Assembly: GCA_038526915.1 (NCBI GenBank)
Contig: JBCBGF010000012.1
Coordinates: 26,653-90,652, forward strand
DNA from: JBCBGF01 sp038526915
GTDB taxonomy: Bacteria > Pseudomonadota > Alphaproteobacteria > Rhodobacterales > Rhodobacteraceae
Length of the DNA: 64,000 nucleotides
Direction of reading: 5' to 3'
The notes under the pieces were generated by a model. The model was not told the origin of the DNA, searched no databases, and saw nothing but the letters and a program-made list of their open reading frames with translations. Below are positions 16,705 to 25,445 of this stretch, piece by piece (positions within the stretch are counted from its first letter, which is position 1; every line of letters begins with the position of its first letter). The translations under genes and the position numbers were made by a program.

Positions 16705-16926
16705 CTACTCCACCTTATCCGGATCCGCCTGCCCGATGCCCTTGAACACCGCCTTGAACGGCAGCGCCCAGACAATCCCCAAGGCGACATACACCCCAAG
16801 CTCCACCCACAAGGGCGGCCGCCCCAGCCAGTTCATGATCGTCACGGCGGTCACGATATAGACCGGCAATCCCACAAGAAGGATCACTAGAGACCAGCGG
16901 CGGCGGGCTTTGTAACTCAGGGCCAT
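16705..16926 (-). CDS. DUF2842 two-helix membrane protein
   Basis: 73 residues with two transmembrane helices (SLVILLVGLPVYIVTAVTIM and ELGVYVALGIVWALPFKAVF) and a short charged tail (GIGQADPDKVE). This pattern, including MALSYKARRRWSL at the N-terminus, matches the alphaproteobacterial DUF2842 family, which has no known function to me. The ATG overlaps the purA stop (TGATG), so it is co-translated with adenylosuccinate synthetase. Confidence 0.88.
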   Translation of the reverse strand: MALSYKARRRWSLVILLVGLPVYIVTAVTIMNWLGRPPLWVELGVYVALGIVWALPFKAVFKGIGQADPDKVE

Positions 16927-18218
16927 CAGTCCTCGAACGGGTCGGTTACCAGGATCGTGTCATCCCTCTCGGGTGATGTGGAAAGTAGGGCCACGGGGCA
17001 TTGGATCAACTCTTCGATCCGGCGGACGTATTTGACCGCCTCACCCGGCAGATCGGCCCAGCTGCGGGCGCCTGCGGTGCTGTCCTCCCAGCCCTTCATC
17101 GTCTCATAGACCGGCGTCACCCGCGCCTGCTTGTCGGCGGCGGTGGGCAGGTAGTCGAGCATCTCGCCATCCAGCTCATAGCCCGTGCAGATCTTCAGCT
17201 CTTCCATGCCATCCAGCACATCGAGCTTCGTGAGCGCGATCCCGTTCACCCCGCTCGTGGCACAGGTCTGACGGACTAGCACCGCGTCGAACCAGCCGCA
17301 GCGGCGCTTGCGGCCGGTGGTGGTGCCGAATTCGTGACCCCGCTCACCCAGACGCTGGCCGTCTTCGTCGAACAACTCAGTCGGGAACGGGCCTTCACCG
17401 ACGCGGGTGGTGTAGGCCTTCACGATGCCGAGGACGAAGTCGATGGAGCCGGGGCCGATACCGGTGCCGGTGGCCGCCTGGCCCGCGATCACGTTGGAGG
17501 AGGTGACGAAGGGATAGGTCCCGAAATCCACGTCGAGCAGCGCCCCCTGCGCCCCTTCGAACAGGATCCGCTGCCCGGCCCGGCGGCGGTCGTTCAGCTC
17601 CTTCCAGACGGGTGCCGCATAGGGCAGGATCTTCGGCGCGATCTCTTTCAGCGCCTTGAGCAACGCGTCCCTATCCACCTCCGGCAGACCAAGCCCGCGC
17701 CGCAGCGCGTCGTGGTGGACAAGCAGCCGCCCCACCCGCGTCTCCAGCGTCGCCGCGTCGGCCAGATCAGCCACGCGCACCGAGCGGCGGCCGACCTTGT
17801 CCTCATAGGCAGGCCCAATCCCCCGCCCCGTCGTCCCGATCTTGGCCACCGCATTCTGCGCCTCGCGCGCGCGGTCAAGCTCACCATGGATGGGCAGGAT
17901 GAGCGGGGTGTTCTCGGCGATCTTCAGCGTCTCGGGGCTGATCTCCACCCCCTGCCCGCGCACCGTCTCGATCTCGTCCACCAGGTGCCAGGGATCGAGC
18001 ACAACACCATTGCCCATCACGCTCAGCTTGCCGCCCCGCACCACGCCCGAGGGCAGTGCATGCAGCTTGTAGACCGCCCCGTCGATGACCAGCGTATGGC
18101 CCGCATTATGCCCGCCCTGGAACCGCGCGATGACATGCGCCCGCTCGCTCAGCCAGTCGACGATCTTGCCCTTGCCCTCGTCACCCCACTGGGCGCCGAC
18201 CACCACGACATTTGCCAT
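16926..18218 (-). CDS. purA: Adenylosuccinate synthetase
   Basis: 430 residues, the standard length. PurA joins IMP and aspartate using GTP, the first committed step to AMP. Key motifs: VVVGAQWGDEGKGKIVDWLS (GTP-binding loop, catalytic Asp), GHNAGHTL (catalytic His), GTTGRGIGPAYEDK, FEGAQGALLDVDFGTYPFVTSSN, TTGRKRRCGWFD and LTKLDVLDG. The ATG at 18218 begins MANVVVVGAQWG. Followed by the overlapping DUF2842 gene. Confidence 0.97.
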   Translation of the reverse strand: MANVVVVGAQWGDEGKGKIVDWLSERAHVIARFQGGHNAGHTLVIDGAVYKLHALPSGVVRGGKLSVMGNGVVLDPWHLVDEIETVRGQGVEISPETLKIAENTPLILPIHGELDRAREAQNAVAKIGTTGRGIGPAYEDKVGRRSVRVADLADAATLETRVGRLLVHHDALRRGLGLPEVDRDALLKALKEIAPKILPYAAPVWKELNDRRRAGQRILFEGAQGALLDVDFGTYPFVTSSNVIAGQAATGTGIGPGSIDFVLGIVKAYTTRVGEGPFPTELFDEDGQRLGERGHEFGTTTGRKRRCGWFDAVLVRQTCATSGVNGIALTKLDVLDGMEELKICTGYELDGEMLDYLPTAADKQARVTPVYETMKGWEDSTAGARSWADLPGEAVKYVRRIEELIQCPVALLSTSPERDDTILVTDPFED

Positions 18219-18350
18219 GCGTGTCCCCTTCGCTGCGCAAACCCGCGCCGGTATAGCGGCAGGGTCACCTTTGGGAAAGCCGCGATTTGACGGGGTGGAC
18301 AGAGGCCACCTGCCACGCCATTCATCCCCGAAAAACGAAAGGCAGTTTCC

Positions 18351-18746
18351 ATGGGCTTCATCCTACGCTGGCTGGTGGCGTTCGCGCTGCTGGCGCTGAC
18401 GTTCAACCCGACGCAAGTGAACTTTGTCCGCTGGGCCGAGAGCAGTTTCAATGACCAGATGCCGCTTGTGGTGCTGGCGGGGCTCGTTCTGTTTGCAGGC
18501 TACGTGATCTACCTGCGCGCGACGTTTCGGTCGATTGGAGTGTTCGGGATGCTGCTGGTGGCGGCGATCTTTGGCGCGCTGATCTGGGTGCTGATCGACT
18601 ACGAGGTGCTGACGCTGGATAACCCGACGGTGACGGTGTGGCTCGCGCTTCTGGCGCTGTCGCTGGTCCTGGGGATCGGGCTGTCATGGAGCATCGTGCG
18701 GCGGCGGCTGACCGGGCAGACGGATGTGGATGACGTCGAGGAATAG
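18351..18746 (+). CDS. DUF6524-like four-helix membrane protein
   Basis: 131 residues with four predicted transmembrane segments: LRWLVAFALLALTFNP, LVVLAGLVLFAGYVIYL, VFGMLLVAAIFGALIWVLI and VWLALLALSLVLGIGLSWSI, with a charged C-terminus (RRRLTGQTDVDDVEE). The opening MGFILRWLVAF and the NPTQVNFVRWAE segment fit the family I know as DUF6524. Function unknown. Divergent from purA. A REP-like sequence starts at its stop codon. Confidence 0.75.
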   Translation: MGFILRWLVAFALLALTFNPTQVNFVRWAESSFNDQMPLVVLAGLVLFAGYVIYLRATFRSIGVFGMLLVAAIFGALIWVLIDYEVLTLDNPTVTVWLALLALSLVLGIGLSWSIVRRRLTGQTDVDDVEE

Positions 18747-18801
18747 GGGCGCTGCCCCCGGCGCATGCGCGCCTCCCCCGGGATATTTTCGGACCAAAGA
18801 A
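18746..18801 (+). repeat. REP-like palindromic element, copy 1
   Basis: Immediately after the membrane-protein stop: GGGGCGCTGCCCC hairpin, then GGCGCATGCGCGCC, then CCCCGGGATATTTTC and AAAGAAG. The same module order occurs at 50296-50354, again directly after a plus-strand gene. The GC hairpin followed by T-rich sequence suggests a dispersed terminator-type repeat. Confidence 0.65.
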
Positions 18802-18817
18802 GGGCGGTGTCAGGGGC

Positions 18818-19459
18818 CTAGAACGCGAAGGTGGCGATCATGAGGGTGAGGTAACCCAGCGTGCGGGGCAGCCTCAGGACGTCTTGCCATGTTAGACCCG
18901 GGACCGGGCGCGGACCGGCGAGGCTGAGCGTGACGATCACCAGCATCAGGACGGTGCCTGTCTGCCACCCGGCATCAGGCGGCAAGAGGGCGAGGGCCAG
19001 GACAAGCGCGGTGGCCGCCAGTGGCCAGACATGCAGGACCGCCCGTGTGCGGTTGCCGGGTTGGGCCAGCGCGGCCAGATCGTGATGGGTCGGGTCCACG
19101 GGGGCCGAAGGCGACTTGGGGGCGTGGTCTATCACCAGCGCGGCGAAAAGGCCGAGGGCTGCGGCCACGGCCAGGCCTGGGGCAAGTGCTGCGCCCGGCA
19201 GCATGATCAGGGTGAGGGTCAGTGCGGTCAGAAACCCCGCCTGCACATAGAGGGCATGCCAGCGCCAGGGATCGGCCCAGTGCCGCGCACCAGGATAGGC
19301 GCGGGCGACCAGAAAGAGATCATCCCACAGAAGCGCGATTGCCGCAGCAAAGAGCGCGCGTTTGAGGGGAGATCCGGCGATATCGAAGTACGCGAACACC
19401 GCCGCAGACGCGCCGTACATGGCCAGCGCGAGGGCGGTGGCCAGCGTGTAAGGGGACAT
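18818..19459 (-). CDS. Multi-pass membrane protein, LLWDDL family, paralogue 1
   Basis: 213 residues from ATG 19459 (MSPYTLATALALAM); an upstream ATG at 19504 would add a non-hydrophobic 15-residue leader. About six hydrophobic helices. The N-terminal third has AIALLWDDLFLVARAYPG followed by DPWRWHALYVQAGF, a motif pair shared with the neighbouring gene at 19579-20256, so the two are paralogues that probably arose by tandem duplication. Family and function not recognised. No catalytic-looking residues beyond the conserved Asp-Asp and Arg-Trp-His. Confidence 0.72.
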   Translation of the reverse strand: MSPYTLATALALAMYGASAAVFAYFDIAGSPLKRALFAAAIALLWDDLFLVARAYPGARHWADPWRWHALYVQAGFLTALTLTLIMLPGAALAPGLAVAAALGLFAALVIDHAPKSPSAPVDPTHHDLAALAQPGNRTRAVLHVWPLAATALVLALALLPPDAGWQTGTVLMLVIVTLSLAGPRPVPGLTWQDVLRLPRTLGYLTLMIATFAF

Positions 19460-19578
19460 AGTATCCCCTGGATCATGCAAGGACAAAACGGTGCGGCGGA
19501 GCATGGTCGGGTCCTTTTGGTAAGACGCGCTGGGCAGATATGGAGCGCCTGTGCGGGATCAAGACGTAACGAGCCGGT

Positions 19579-20256
19579 TTAGATCGCCAAAAGCCCCAAG
19601 AGAAGCAGCGCGAGACCCGCATGGCGGGGACGGAAGAGGCGCATCAAAGGGCTGGCATCGGCGCGCAGGCGTACGGTGCCCGCGCTGCTGAGCGTCAGGA
19701 GGACGAGCCAAAAATACCAGGCCGGCGCCCATCCGCCGGCGGGCTGGAACACCGTGAAAACCGCCACCATGACAAGCGCGAAGGCAGGCATCATCAAAAG
19801 CCACCGCCGTTCGAAGCTTGTGGGATCGTCGATGCGGCTGAGATCAAAGGGATGGGCGTCGTCTGCTGCCCCGCCCCCCTTCACCGTCGCGGCCATGATG
19901 CCCCCGAAGGCCAGCCCGGCGATGCCCCAGGTCAGCGCGCTCGCCCCCAACGTATCGCCTGTGTCCCATGTCGCGATCAGCATGAAGCTGCCCCAGAACC
20001 CGCCCATCGCATAGGCGTGAAACCAGCGCAGCGGATCGCGGGCATGGGTGCCGGGCCTGAGGCGGGCGAGCCAGATCAGATCATCCCAGAGCAGAACACC
20101 GGCCGCGACATAGATCGTGCGGCGCCACATCTCGGCATCCAGCGGCGCGTCAAGGAACCAGGCAAGGGCCGGAATGACAGGTGCCAGCACCAGCGCCCAG
20201 AGGTAGGCGGACGCCGGGTGGGTTTGGGTGAACAAGGCGGTGACAGTCCTGGACAT
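19579..20256 (-). CDS. Multi-pass membrane protein, LLWDDL family, paralogue 2
   Basis: 225 residues from ATG 20256, which has GAAGAGG 5 nt upstream; an ATG five codons earlier lacks a site. Six or so hydrophobic helices. GVLLWDDLIWLARLRPG and DPLRWFHAYAMGGF mirror LLWDDLFLVARAYPG and DPWRWHALYVQAGF of the downstream paralogue, and both carry a similar PxxGWxxxxxxxLVxxTLSxAG segment near the C-terminus. Separated from paralogue 1 by 119 bp. Function unknown; a membrane-bound enzyme or a small transporter are both possible. Confidence 0.74.
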   Translation of the reverse strand: MSRTVTALFTQTHPASAYLWALVLAPVIPALAWFLDAPLDAEMWRRTIYVAAGVLLWDDLIWLARLRPGTHARDPLRWFHAYAMGGFWGSFMLIATWDTGDTLGASALTWGIAGLAFGGIMAATVKGGGAADDAHPFDLSRIDDPTSFERRWLLMMPAFALVMVAVFTVFQPAGGWAPAWYFWLVLLTLSSAGTVRLRADASPLMRLFRPRHAGLALLLLGLLAI

Positions 20257-20482
20257 CGCAACCTCTTCCATCCGTTTTTTGTGATGATATGCGGCCGCCG
20301 CGCACCGTCAACAGGCGTGGCGGGGCGGTGGCTTTTGGTGGGGACCCCGTCCCGGCACGCTGCGTGTCGCACCGATGCGGGCGGGACCAAGGGGTGGGGG
20401 TGCTGGGCAACTACCGCTTGCGCCCGGGCACCTGCCCCCTTAGATACCCCAAGTCTTTAACCGCACGGCCCGCTTTGCCCCC

Positions 20483-20839
20483 ATGGAAAACGTCGTTCTC
20501 ATCGTCCACCTGATCCTCGCGCTGTGTCTGATCGGCGTGGTGCTCTTGCAGCGCTCGGAAGGGGGCGGTTTGGGCATGGGCGGCGGTGGCGGCGGCGTGA
20601 ACTCGCGCGCGCCGGTGACGGCGTTGGGCAAGCTCACTTGGGCGTTCGGGGTGGCGTTCACGATCACGTCGATCTGGCTCACCATCATTGCCGCGCAAAA
20701 CTCGGCCGATACCTCGGTGATCGACCGCCTTGGCATCGACGCGCCGTCAAGCGCAGATCCGGTCCTGCCGCCGGCCGGTGATCTGTTGCCGCCGCCGGTC
20801 GATGGTGGCGGGCTTCTGGCCCCACCGCCGGTGGAGTAA
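20483..20839 (+). CDS. secG: Preprotein translocase subunit SecG
   Basis: 118 residues. First helix MENVVLIVHLILALCLIGVVLLQRSEGGGLGMGGGGGG with the SecG signature LLQRSEGGGLG, then the second helix TWAFGVAFTITSIWLTIIAA. The Pro-rich C-terminal tail (about residues 85-118) is longer than in E. coli and typical of alphaproteobacteria. SecG is the accessory subunit of the SecYEG channel in the inner membrane. pyrG follows 166 bp downstream on the same strand. Confidence 0.93.
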   Translation: MENVVLIVHLILALCLIGVVLLQRSEGGGLGMGGGGGGVNSRAPVTALGKLTWAFGVAFTITSIWLTIIAAQNSADTSVIDRLGIDAPSSADPVLPPAGDLLPPPVDGGGLLAPPPVE

Positions 20840-21005
20840 TCCCACAAGGTTCAGGGGGCCACCGCCCTCTCATCCACAGCATCTTGCGGCCTGCCCCTTG
20901 CCGGGGGCGACCGAATCTCTTATGCGTCAAGTCCCGTGGGATCGGTCAGCGATGACGCCTTTGTGAGCCATCCACCACAGTCGATACGCGGGAGTTCCAG
21001 GCACC

Positions 21006-22649
21006 ATGGCACGTTATGTTTTCATCACCGGCGGTGTTGTGTCTTCGCTTGGAAAAGGCCTCGCCTCGGCCGCATTGGGGGCTTTGTTGCAGGCCCGCGG
21101 ATACTCCGTGCGGCTGCGCAAGCTCGACCCCTATCTCAACGTCGATCCCGGCACGATGAGCCCGTTTGAGCATGGCGAGGTCTTCGTCACCGATGACGGG
21201 GCCGAGACGGATCTGGACCTTGGGCACTATGAGCGGTTCACGGGTGTGCACGCGCGAGGGAGCGACAGCGTATCGTCGGGGCGGATTTACTCGACCGTGC
21301 TCGAGAAGGAGCGGCGCGGCGATTACCTGGGCAAGACGATCCAGGTGATCCCGCATGTGACAAATGAAATCAAAGACTTCCTGCATGTGGGCGAGGATGA
21401 GGTCGATTTCATGCTGTGCGAGATCGGCGGGACGGTGGGGGATATCGAAGGCCTGCCGTTCTTCGAGGCGATCCGCCAGTTCGCCCAGGACAAGCCGCGG
21501 GGGGAATGCATCTTCATGCATCTCACTTTGCTGCCCTGGATCGCGGCGTCGGGTGAGTTGAAGACAAAGCCCACCCAGCACTCGGTCAAGGAGTTGCGGT
21601 CCATTGGCATTGCGCCCGATGTGCTGGTCTGCCGGTCCGACAAGCCGATCCCGGAAAAGGAGCGTGAGAAGATTGCGCTCTTCTGTAACGTCCGCAAAGA
21701 GGATGTGATCGCAGCGCCCGATCTGCGCTCGATCTATGAGGCGCCGCTCGCCTATCACCGCGAAGGGCTGGATCAGGCGGTGCTCGATGCCTTCCGGATC
21801 TCGCCCGCGCCAAAGCCGAACCTCAGCCGCTGGGAAGACGTGCAGGACCGCATCTTCAACGCCGAGGGCGAGGTGCGCGTGGCGATCGTGGGCAAGTACA
21901 CGCAGTTGGAGGACGCCTATAAATCGATTGCCGAGGCGCTGACCCATGGCGGCATGGCGAACCGCGTGCGCGTGAACGCTGAGTGGATCGATGCCGAGAT
22001 TTTCGAGCGTGAGGATGCGGCCCCCTATCTGGAGGATTTCCACGCGATCTTGGTGCCCGGCGGGTTCGGGGAGCGTGGGACCGAAGGAAAGATCAAAGCC
22101 GCTGAGTTCGCGCGCGAGAAGAAGATTCCCTATCTGGGGATATGCCTCGGCATGCAGATGGCGGTGATCGAGGCCGCGCGGAACCTGGCGGGGCTGGAGA
22201 CAGCGGGGTCGGAGGAGTTCGACCACGAAGCCGGGAAGAAGCGGTTCGAGCCGGTGGTCTATCACCTCAAAGAATGGGTGCAGGGCAACCACACGGTCGC
22301 GCGCAAGGTCGATGACGACAAGGGCGGGACGATGCGCCTGGGTGCCTATACGGCGAACCTGGCGGAGGGATCGAAGGTGGCCGAGGTCTATGGCGACACG
22401 GTGATCGAGGAACGGCACCGGCATCGCTATGAGGTGGACATCAAGTACCGCAAACAGTTGGAGAAAGAGGGGCTGCGGTTTTCGGGAATGTCGCCGGACG
22501 GCCGGCTGCCGGAGATCGTGGAGGTCACCGATCATCCTTGGTTCATCGGGGTGCAGTTTCATCCCGAGCTGAAGTCGAAGCCGTTTGCGCCGCATCCGCT
22601 GTTTGCGGATTTCGTCCGGGCGGCGAAGGAGGTGTCGCGGTTGGTTTGA
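21006..22649 (+). CDS. pyrG: CTP synthase
   Basis: 547 residues, full length. The N-terminal amidoligase domain starts ARYVFITGGVVSSLGKG (P-loop) with KLDPYLNVDPGTMSPFEHGEVFV and EIGGTVGDIEG; the C-terminal class I glutamine amidotransferase domain has YLGICLGMQ (nucleophilic Cys) and GVQFHPELKSKP (His-Glu). It makes CTP from UTP, ATP and glutamine. The secG-pyrG order is common in Rhodobacterales. Confidence 0.98.
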   Translation: MARYVFITGGVVSSLGKGLASAALGALLQARGYSVRLRKLDPYLNVDPGTMSPFEHGEVFVTDDGAETDLDLGHYERFTGVHARGSDSVSSGRIYSTVLEKERRGDYLGKTIQVIPHVTNEIKDFLHVGEDEVDFMLCEIGGTVGDIEGLPFFEAIRQFAQDKPRGECIFMHLTLLPWIAASGELKTKPTQHSVKELRSIGIAPDVLVCRSDKPIPEKEREKIALFCNVRKEDVIAAPDLRSIYEAPLAYHREGLDQAVLDAFRISPAPKPNLSRWEDVQDRIFNAEGEVRVAIVGKYTQLEDAYKSIAEALTHGGMANRVRVNAEWIDAEIFEREDAAPYLEDFHAILVPGGFGERGTEGKIKAAEFAREKKIPYLGICLGMQMAVIEAARNLAGLETAGSEEFDHEAGKKRFEPVVYHLKEWVQGNHTVARKVDDDKGGTMRLGAYTANLAEGSKVAEVYGDTVIEERHRHRYEVDIKYRKQLEKEGLRFSGMSPDGRLPEIVEVTDHPWFIGVQFHPELKSKPFAPHPLFADFVRAAKEVSRLV

Positions 22650-22695
22650 GCGATCAGACTAACTGACGTTAAACCTACTGTCGTATGGTCGGCGC

Positions 22696-22983
22696 ATGGA
22701 GCATGAAAACGATGACCTGGCCGACCTCCGTGCCGTGGCCGCATACCACGCGGCACCGCAGGACGGTATGCCCGCCGCCTTCGTTGCCCGCCTGATCGAC
22801 GGCGAAGCGCCCTTGCGCGTTGTGCGCGACTGGCGTGGGCTGTCGCAATCGGCGCTGGCGCGCGCGTCGGGGGTCAACCGGGTGGAGATCGCCGATATCG
22901 AGGCGGGGCGGGCCACGGGGTCTGTCGAGACGCTGAAGAAACTGGCAGGCGCGCTGGATGTGACGCTGGACGAGTTGGTCTGA
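22696..22983 (+). CDS. XRE-family helix-turn-helix regulator (antitoxin-like)
   Basis: 95 residues. The C-terminal half is a Cro/C1-type HTH: LRVVRDWRGLSQSALARASGVNRVEIADIEAGRATGSVETLKKLAGAL. The N-terminal half is acidic (EHENDDLADLRAVAAYHAAPQDG). The shape fits antitoxins of RelE/HigB-type pairs, but no toxin gene adjoins it: the next gene begins 48 bp later and is an exported protein. It is either an orphan antitoxin or a stand-alone repressor. Confidence 0.82.
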   Translation: MEHENDDLADLRAVAAYHAAPQDGMPAAFVARLIDGEAPLRVVRDWRGLSQSALARASGVNRVEIADIEAGRATGSVETLKKLAGALDVTLDELV

Positions 22984-23031
22984 GGCCGACAAACGCTATT
23001 CAGATCGGCGCGGGCGCGCTACCCTCCCCCC

Positions 23032-23751
23032 ATGCGCGCCCTCCTCGCCCTCCTCGCCCTCACCCTCCCGGCCCATACCGAGCCCATCACCCTCGTCCCC
23101 TACACCGATCTCGAACCCCGCCTCACCACGCGCGTCGACTTCGAAGACTTCCCCCGCCGCCTCTCCCCCGGCATTTCGCTCGATGGCATTCAACCCGTGG
23201 AAGGCGCCGCGCTGGGCGAGCGGTTTCAGGGACAGCTCATCTGGCAGCAGGACGGGTTTGACCGAACTGGGCTGATCCCCGATGCGCCGTTGGCGCTGGT
23301 GGCGGGGGCTGAAGGGCAGAACCTGTCGATTGCGCTGATCTACCAGCTGTCGAACCAACTTCAGGGCCTCGCCCCGCCCGGCTACCCGGCGACCAATGCT
23401 GAGGGCGAAGGGTCGGTGGCGGTGCTGTTTGACCGCGATCAGTTCGCGCTGGGGTTTCGTGTCGCCGCCGAGCCGCGGCCGCGCGACGGCAACGGCACGC
23501 CGGGCCAGATGACGGTGCAGTTCTTTGCCCGCGATGCCCGGCTGATTGCGGAAAAGACGGTCACGCTGGGCTGGGGGCGGCAGGCCTATGGCTTTGTGCG
23601 CGAAGGCGAGGCGACCGATATTGCGGGCATCACGATCACCAATGCCGACCCCGCGGGAATCGCGATCGACGATCTGATCTTCGATACGGATCTTGCGATT
23701 GGGTGGGGGAAAACGACGGATAATTCCGCGGCTGCCAGTCTCTTTCGCTGA
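23032..23751 (+). CDS. Exported hypothetical protein, beta-sandwich-like
   Basis: 239 residues with an N-terminal signal peptide (MRALLALLALTLPAHTEP). The mature part begins VPYTDLEPRLTTRVDFEDFP and contains many short beta strands (GSVAVLFDRDQFALGFRVAAE, GQMTVQFFARDARLIAE, ITITNADPAGIAIDDLIFDTD). The FDFE-start and the closing GIxIDDLxF pattern resemble PEP-CTERM-type secreted beta-sandwich proteins, but there is no C-terminal sorting anchor. Probably periplasmic or secreted. Function not recognised. Confidence 0.7.
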   Translation: MRALLALLALTLPAHTEPITLVPYTDLEPRLTTRVDFEDFPRRLSPGISLDGIQPVEGAALGERFQGQLIWQQDGFDRTGLIPDAPLALVAGAEGQNLSIALIYQLSNQLQGLAPPGYPATNAEGEGSVAVLFDRDQFALGFRVAAEPRPRDGNGTPGQMTVQFFARDARLIAEKTVTLGWGRQAYGFVREGEATDIAGITITNADPAGIAIDDLIFDTDLAIGWGKTTDNSAAASLFR

Positions 23752-24176
23752 AAACAGTCTGTTGCGCGGCGGCCACCAATCGAATTGTGGCAAAGCCCGT
23801 CCGTGAAACGCGGGCGAAATTTGGCTCTCACTGTTCGCGTCGGGTGAACAATCCCGCCACAATTAAGGGGGTGGCGGCAATTTTTCGCTTATTGTCCGCG
23901 TTTTCCGACCGGGTCCCATTTTGAGGCCCAAAAGGTTAACGGGGCGGCTTCTCAGAACCGTCACAACTCTTAGAAATCTGGTCCGACTCTCGCCCTGATG
24001 CGCTGGCTTAACGATGCCGTGGCGAGCGCTGCAGCACACCTGCGCTCGTGTAACCAGTGAAATCTCGTGCGATCGCGCCGGCCCGAAAAGAGGCTGGCGC
24101 GGTCTGCATCTTGGGCCATGCGGCGAATTTGCCCCCAAGGCTTTTCCCCATCGCCCGGCGGGCATATATCCAAGCA
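23752..24176. other. Gene-free intergenic region
   Basis: 425 bp with no supported gene. GCCCG..CGGGC at about 23805-23826 is a weak hairpin just after the upstream gene and could end its transcript. The central part (23850-23960) is less GC-rich with TTAA-containing words, and may hold the promoter of the TerB-like gene. No repeat or RNA family recognised. Confidence 0.4.
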
Positions 24177-24620
24177 ATGTTCGCAGATTTCCTCAACCGC
24201 CTCACCCAGCCTGACCCCGAGCCGTTGCCGGATGCCGATGCGCGCCTTGCGCTGACCGCACTGTTGGTGCGCATTGCGCGATCTGATGGGGATTATGCCC
24301 AGGAGGAGGCTGGCCGGATCGACCGGTTGATGGCCAAACGCTATGGTCTGTCGCCGTTTGAGGCCACGAAGCTGCGCCGCGATGGCGAGGCGTTGGAGGC
24401 GCAGGCCCCAGACACCGTGCGCTTTACCCGCGCAATCAAAGATGCGGTCCCGTATGAAGAGCGTGAGGGCGTGATCGAGGCGATGTGGGATGTGGTGCTG
24501 GCCGATGGCGTGCGCGACCACGAGGAAGACGCCCTGCTCAGGCTGGTGGCGAACCTTCTGGGCGTGAACGACCGCGATTCAAACCTGGCGCGGCAGCGGG
24601 TTGAAGCCCAGCGGGGATGA
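24177..24620 (+). CDS. TerB-like (tellurite resistance family) protein
   Basis: 147 residues from ATG 24177 (MFADFLNRLTQPD). Upstream in-frame sequence is not helical and lacks family features. All-helical TerB fold with the typical acidic metal-binding turns: LLVRIARSDGDYAQEEAGRIDRLM and VLADGVRDHEEDALLRLVANLLGV. The TerB domain is widespread and usually unrelated to actual tellurite resistance. The stop overlaps the next gene's ATG (ATGA), so the pair is translationally coupled. Confidence 0.85.
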   Translation: MFADFLNRLTQPDPEPLPDADARLALTALLVRIARSDGDYAQEEAGRIDRLMAKRYGLSPFEATKLRRDGEALEAQAPDTVRFTRAIKDAVPYEEREGVIEAMWDVVLADGVRDHEEDALLRLVANLLGVNDRDSNLARQRVEAQRG

Positions 24621-25348
24621 TCGCCAGCTTTCCGATGTATGACCGGCCCCAGACACGGGGTCATTACGCGGCATTGTGGGATGGGATCCGGGCCAGGGTC
24701 GGCGGCCCGTTACCCAACGCGCTGACCCATGATGAGGATCCCTGGACGCACTGGATGTCCGCCGATCTGGTTCTGTCGCAGACCTGTGGACTGCCGTTCC
24801 GGGCGCGTCTGGCGGATCAGGTGGCACTGGTGGGCACACCGGACTACGCCGTCGATGGCTGTCCGCCGGGGTATTACCGCAGCGTGGCGGTGATGCGTCG
24901 GGACGATGGGCGGGCGGATGATCTGCATGGGCTGCGGCTGGCCTATAACGATCCGCTATCGCAATCGGGCTGGGCGGCGGCGGTGGATCATGCGGGCGGG
25001 ACAACTTTCGCGGGATACCTGCAGACCGGCAGTCACGCGGCCTCGGCTGCCGCTATTGCCGAAGACCGCGCCGATATTGCCTATATTGACGCGGTGACGT
25101 GGCGGATGATTGCGCGCTGGGATGACGTGGCCCAGCGTTTGCGCGTCGTGGATGAGACCACCCCGACCCCGAGCCTGCCCTTCATCACCCGCGCAGGCGG
25201 GCCGGTCGCGGAATTGGCCACTGCTACGCGCGCGGCCATTGACGATTTGAGCCCTTCCGCGCGCGCGGCGACGGGGTTGCAGGGGCTGGTGCAAATCCCG
25301 GCAGAATCCTATCTGGCACAACCGATCCCCCCCAAAGCGCCGAAATAA
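24617..25348 (+). CDS. PhnD/SsuA-type substrate-binding protein without signal peptide
   Basis: 243 residues, resembling PhnD-like periplasmic phosphonate-binding proteins: FPMYDRPQTRGHYAALWDGIRAR, LVLSQTCGLPF, YRSVAVMRRDDGR, LAYNDPLSQSGW and DIAYIDAVTWRMI. No signal peptide is visible at the chosen start, and there is no phosphonate permease or ATPase nearby, so it may be a cytoplasmic sensor-like binding protein or a stray component. It overlaps the TerB-like gene by 4 bp. Ligand unknown. Confidence 0.78.
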   Translation: MIASFPMYDRPQTRGHYAALWDGIRARVGGPLPNALTHDEDPWTHWMSADLVLSQTCGLPFRARLADQVALVGTPDYAVDGCPPGYYRSVAVMRRDDGRADDLHGLRLAYNDPLSQSGWAAAVDHAGGTTFAGYLQTGSHAASAAAIAEDRADIAYIDAVTWRMIARWDDVAQRLRVVDETTPTPSLPFITRAGGPVAELATATRAAIDDLSPSARAATGLQGLVQIPAESYLAQPIPPKAPK

Positions 25349-25445
25349 CGCGCAAATTGCCGGTTTCCCCGGCGGCAGTTTCGTCCAAAACCTTGCCAAC
25401 TGCTCAATTTCGCGCCTTACTCTCGCCCCGGGGCAACCGACTGGG

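Noticed and set aside
20946..22595. Long open frame (549 codons) antisense to pyrG
   Set aside because: pyrG is unmistakable on the other strand, and the antisense product is Arg/His-rich without domain structure.
23850..24010. CtrA-type TTAA-N7-TTAA site
   Set aside because: Single TTAA words occur, but not with the 7-bp spacing.
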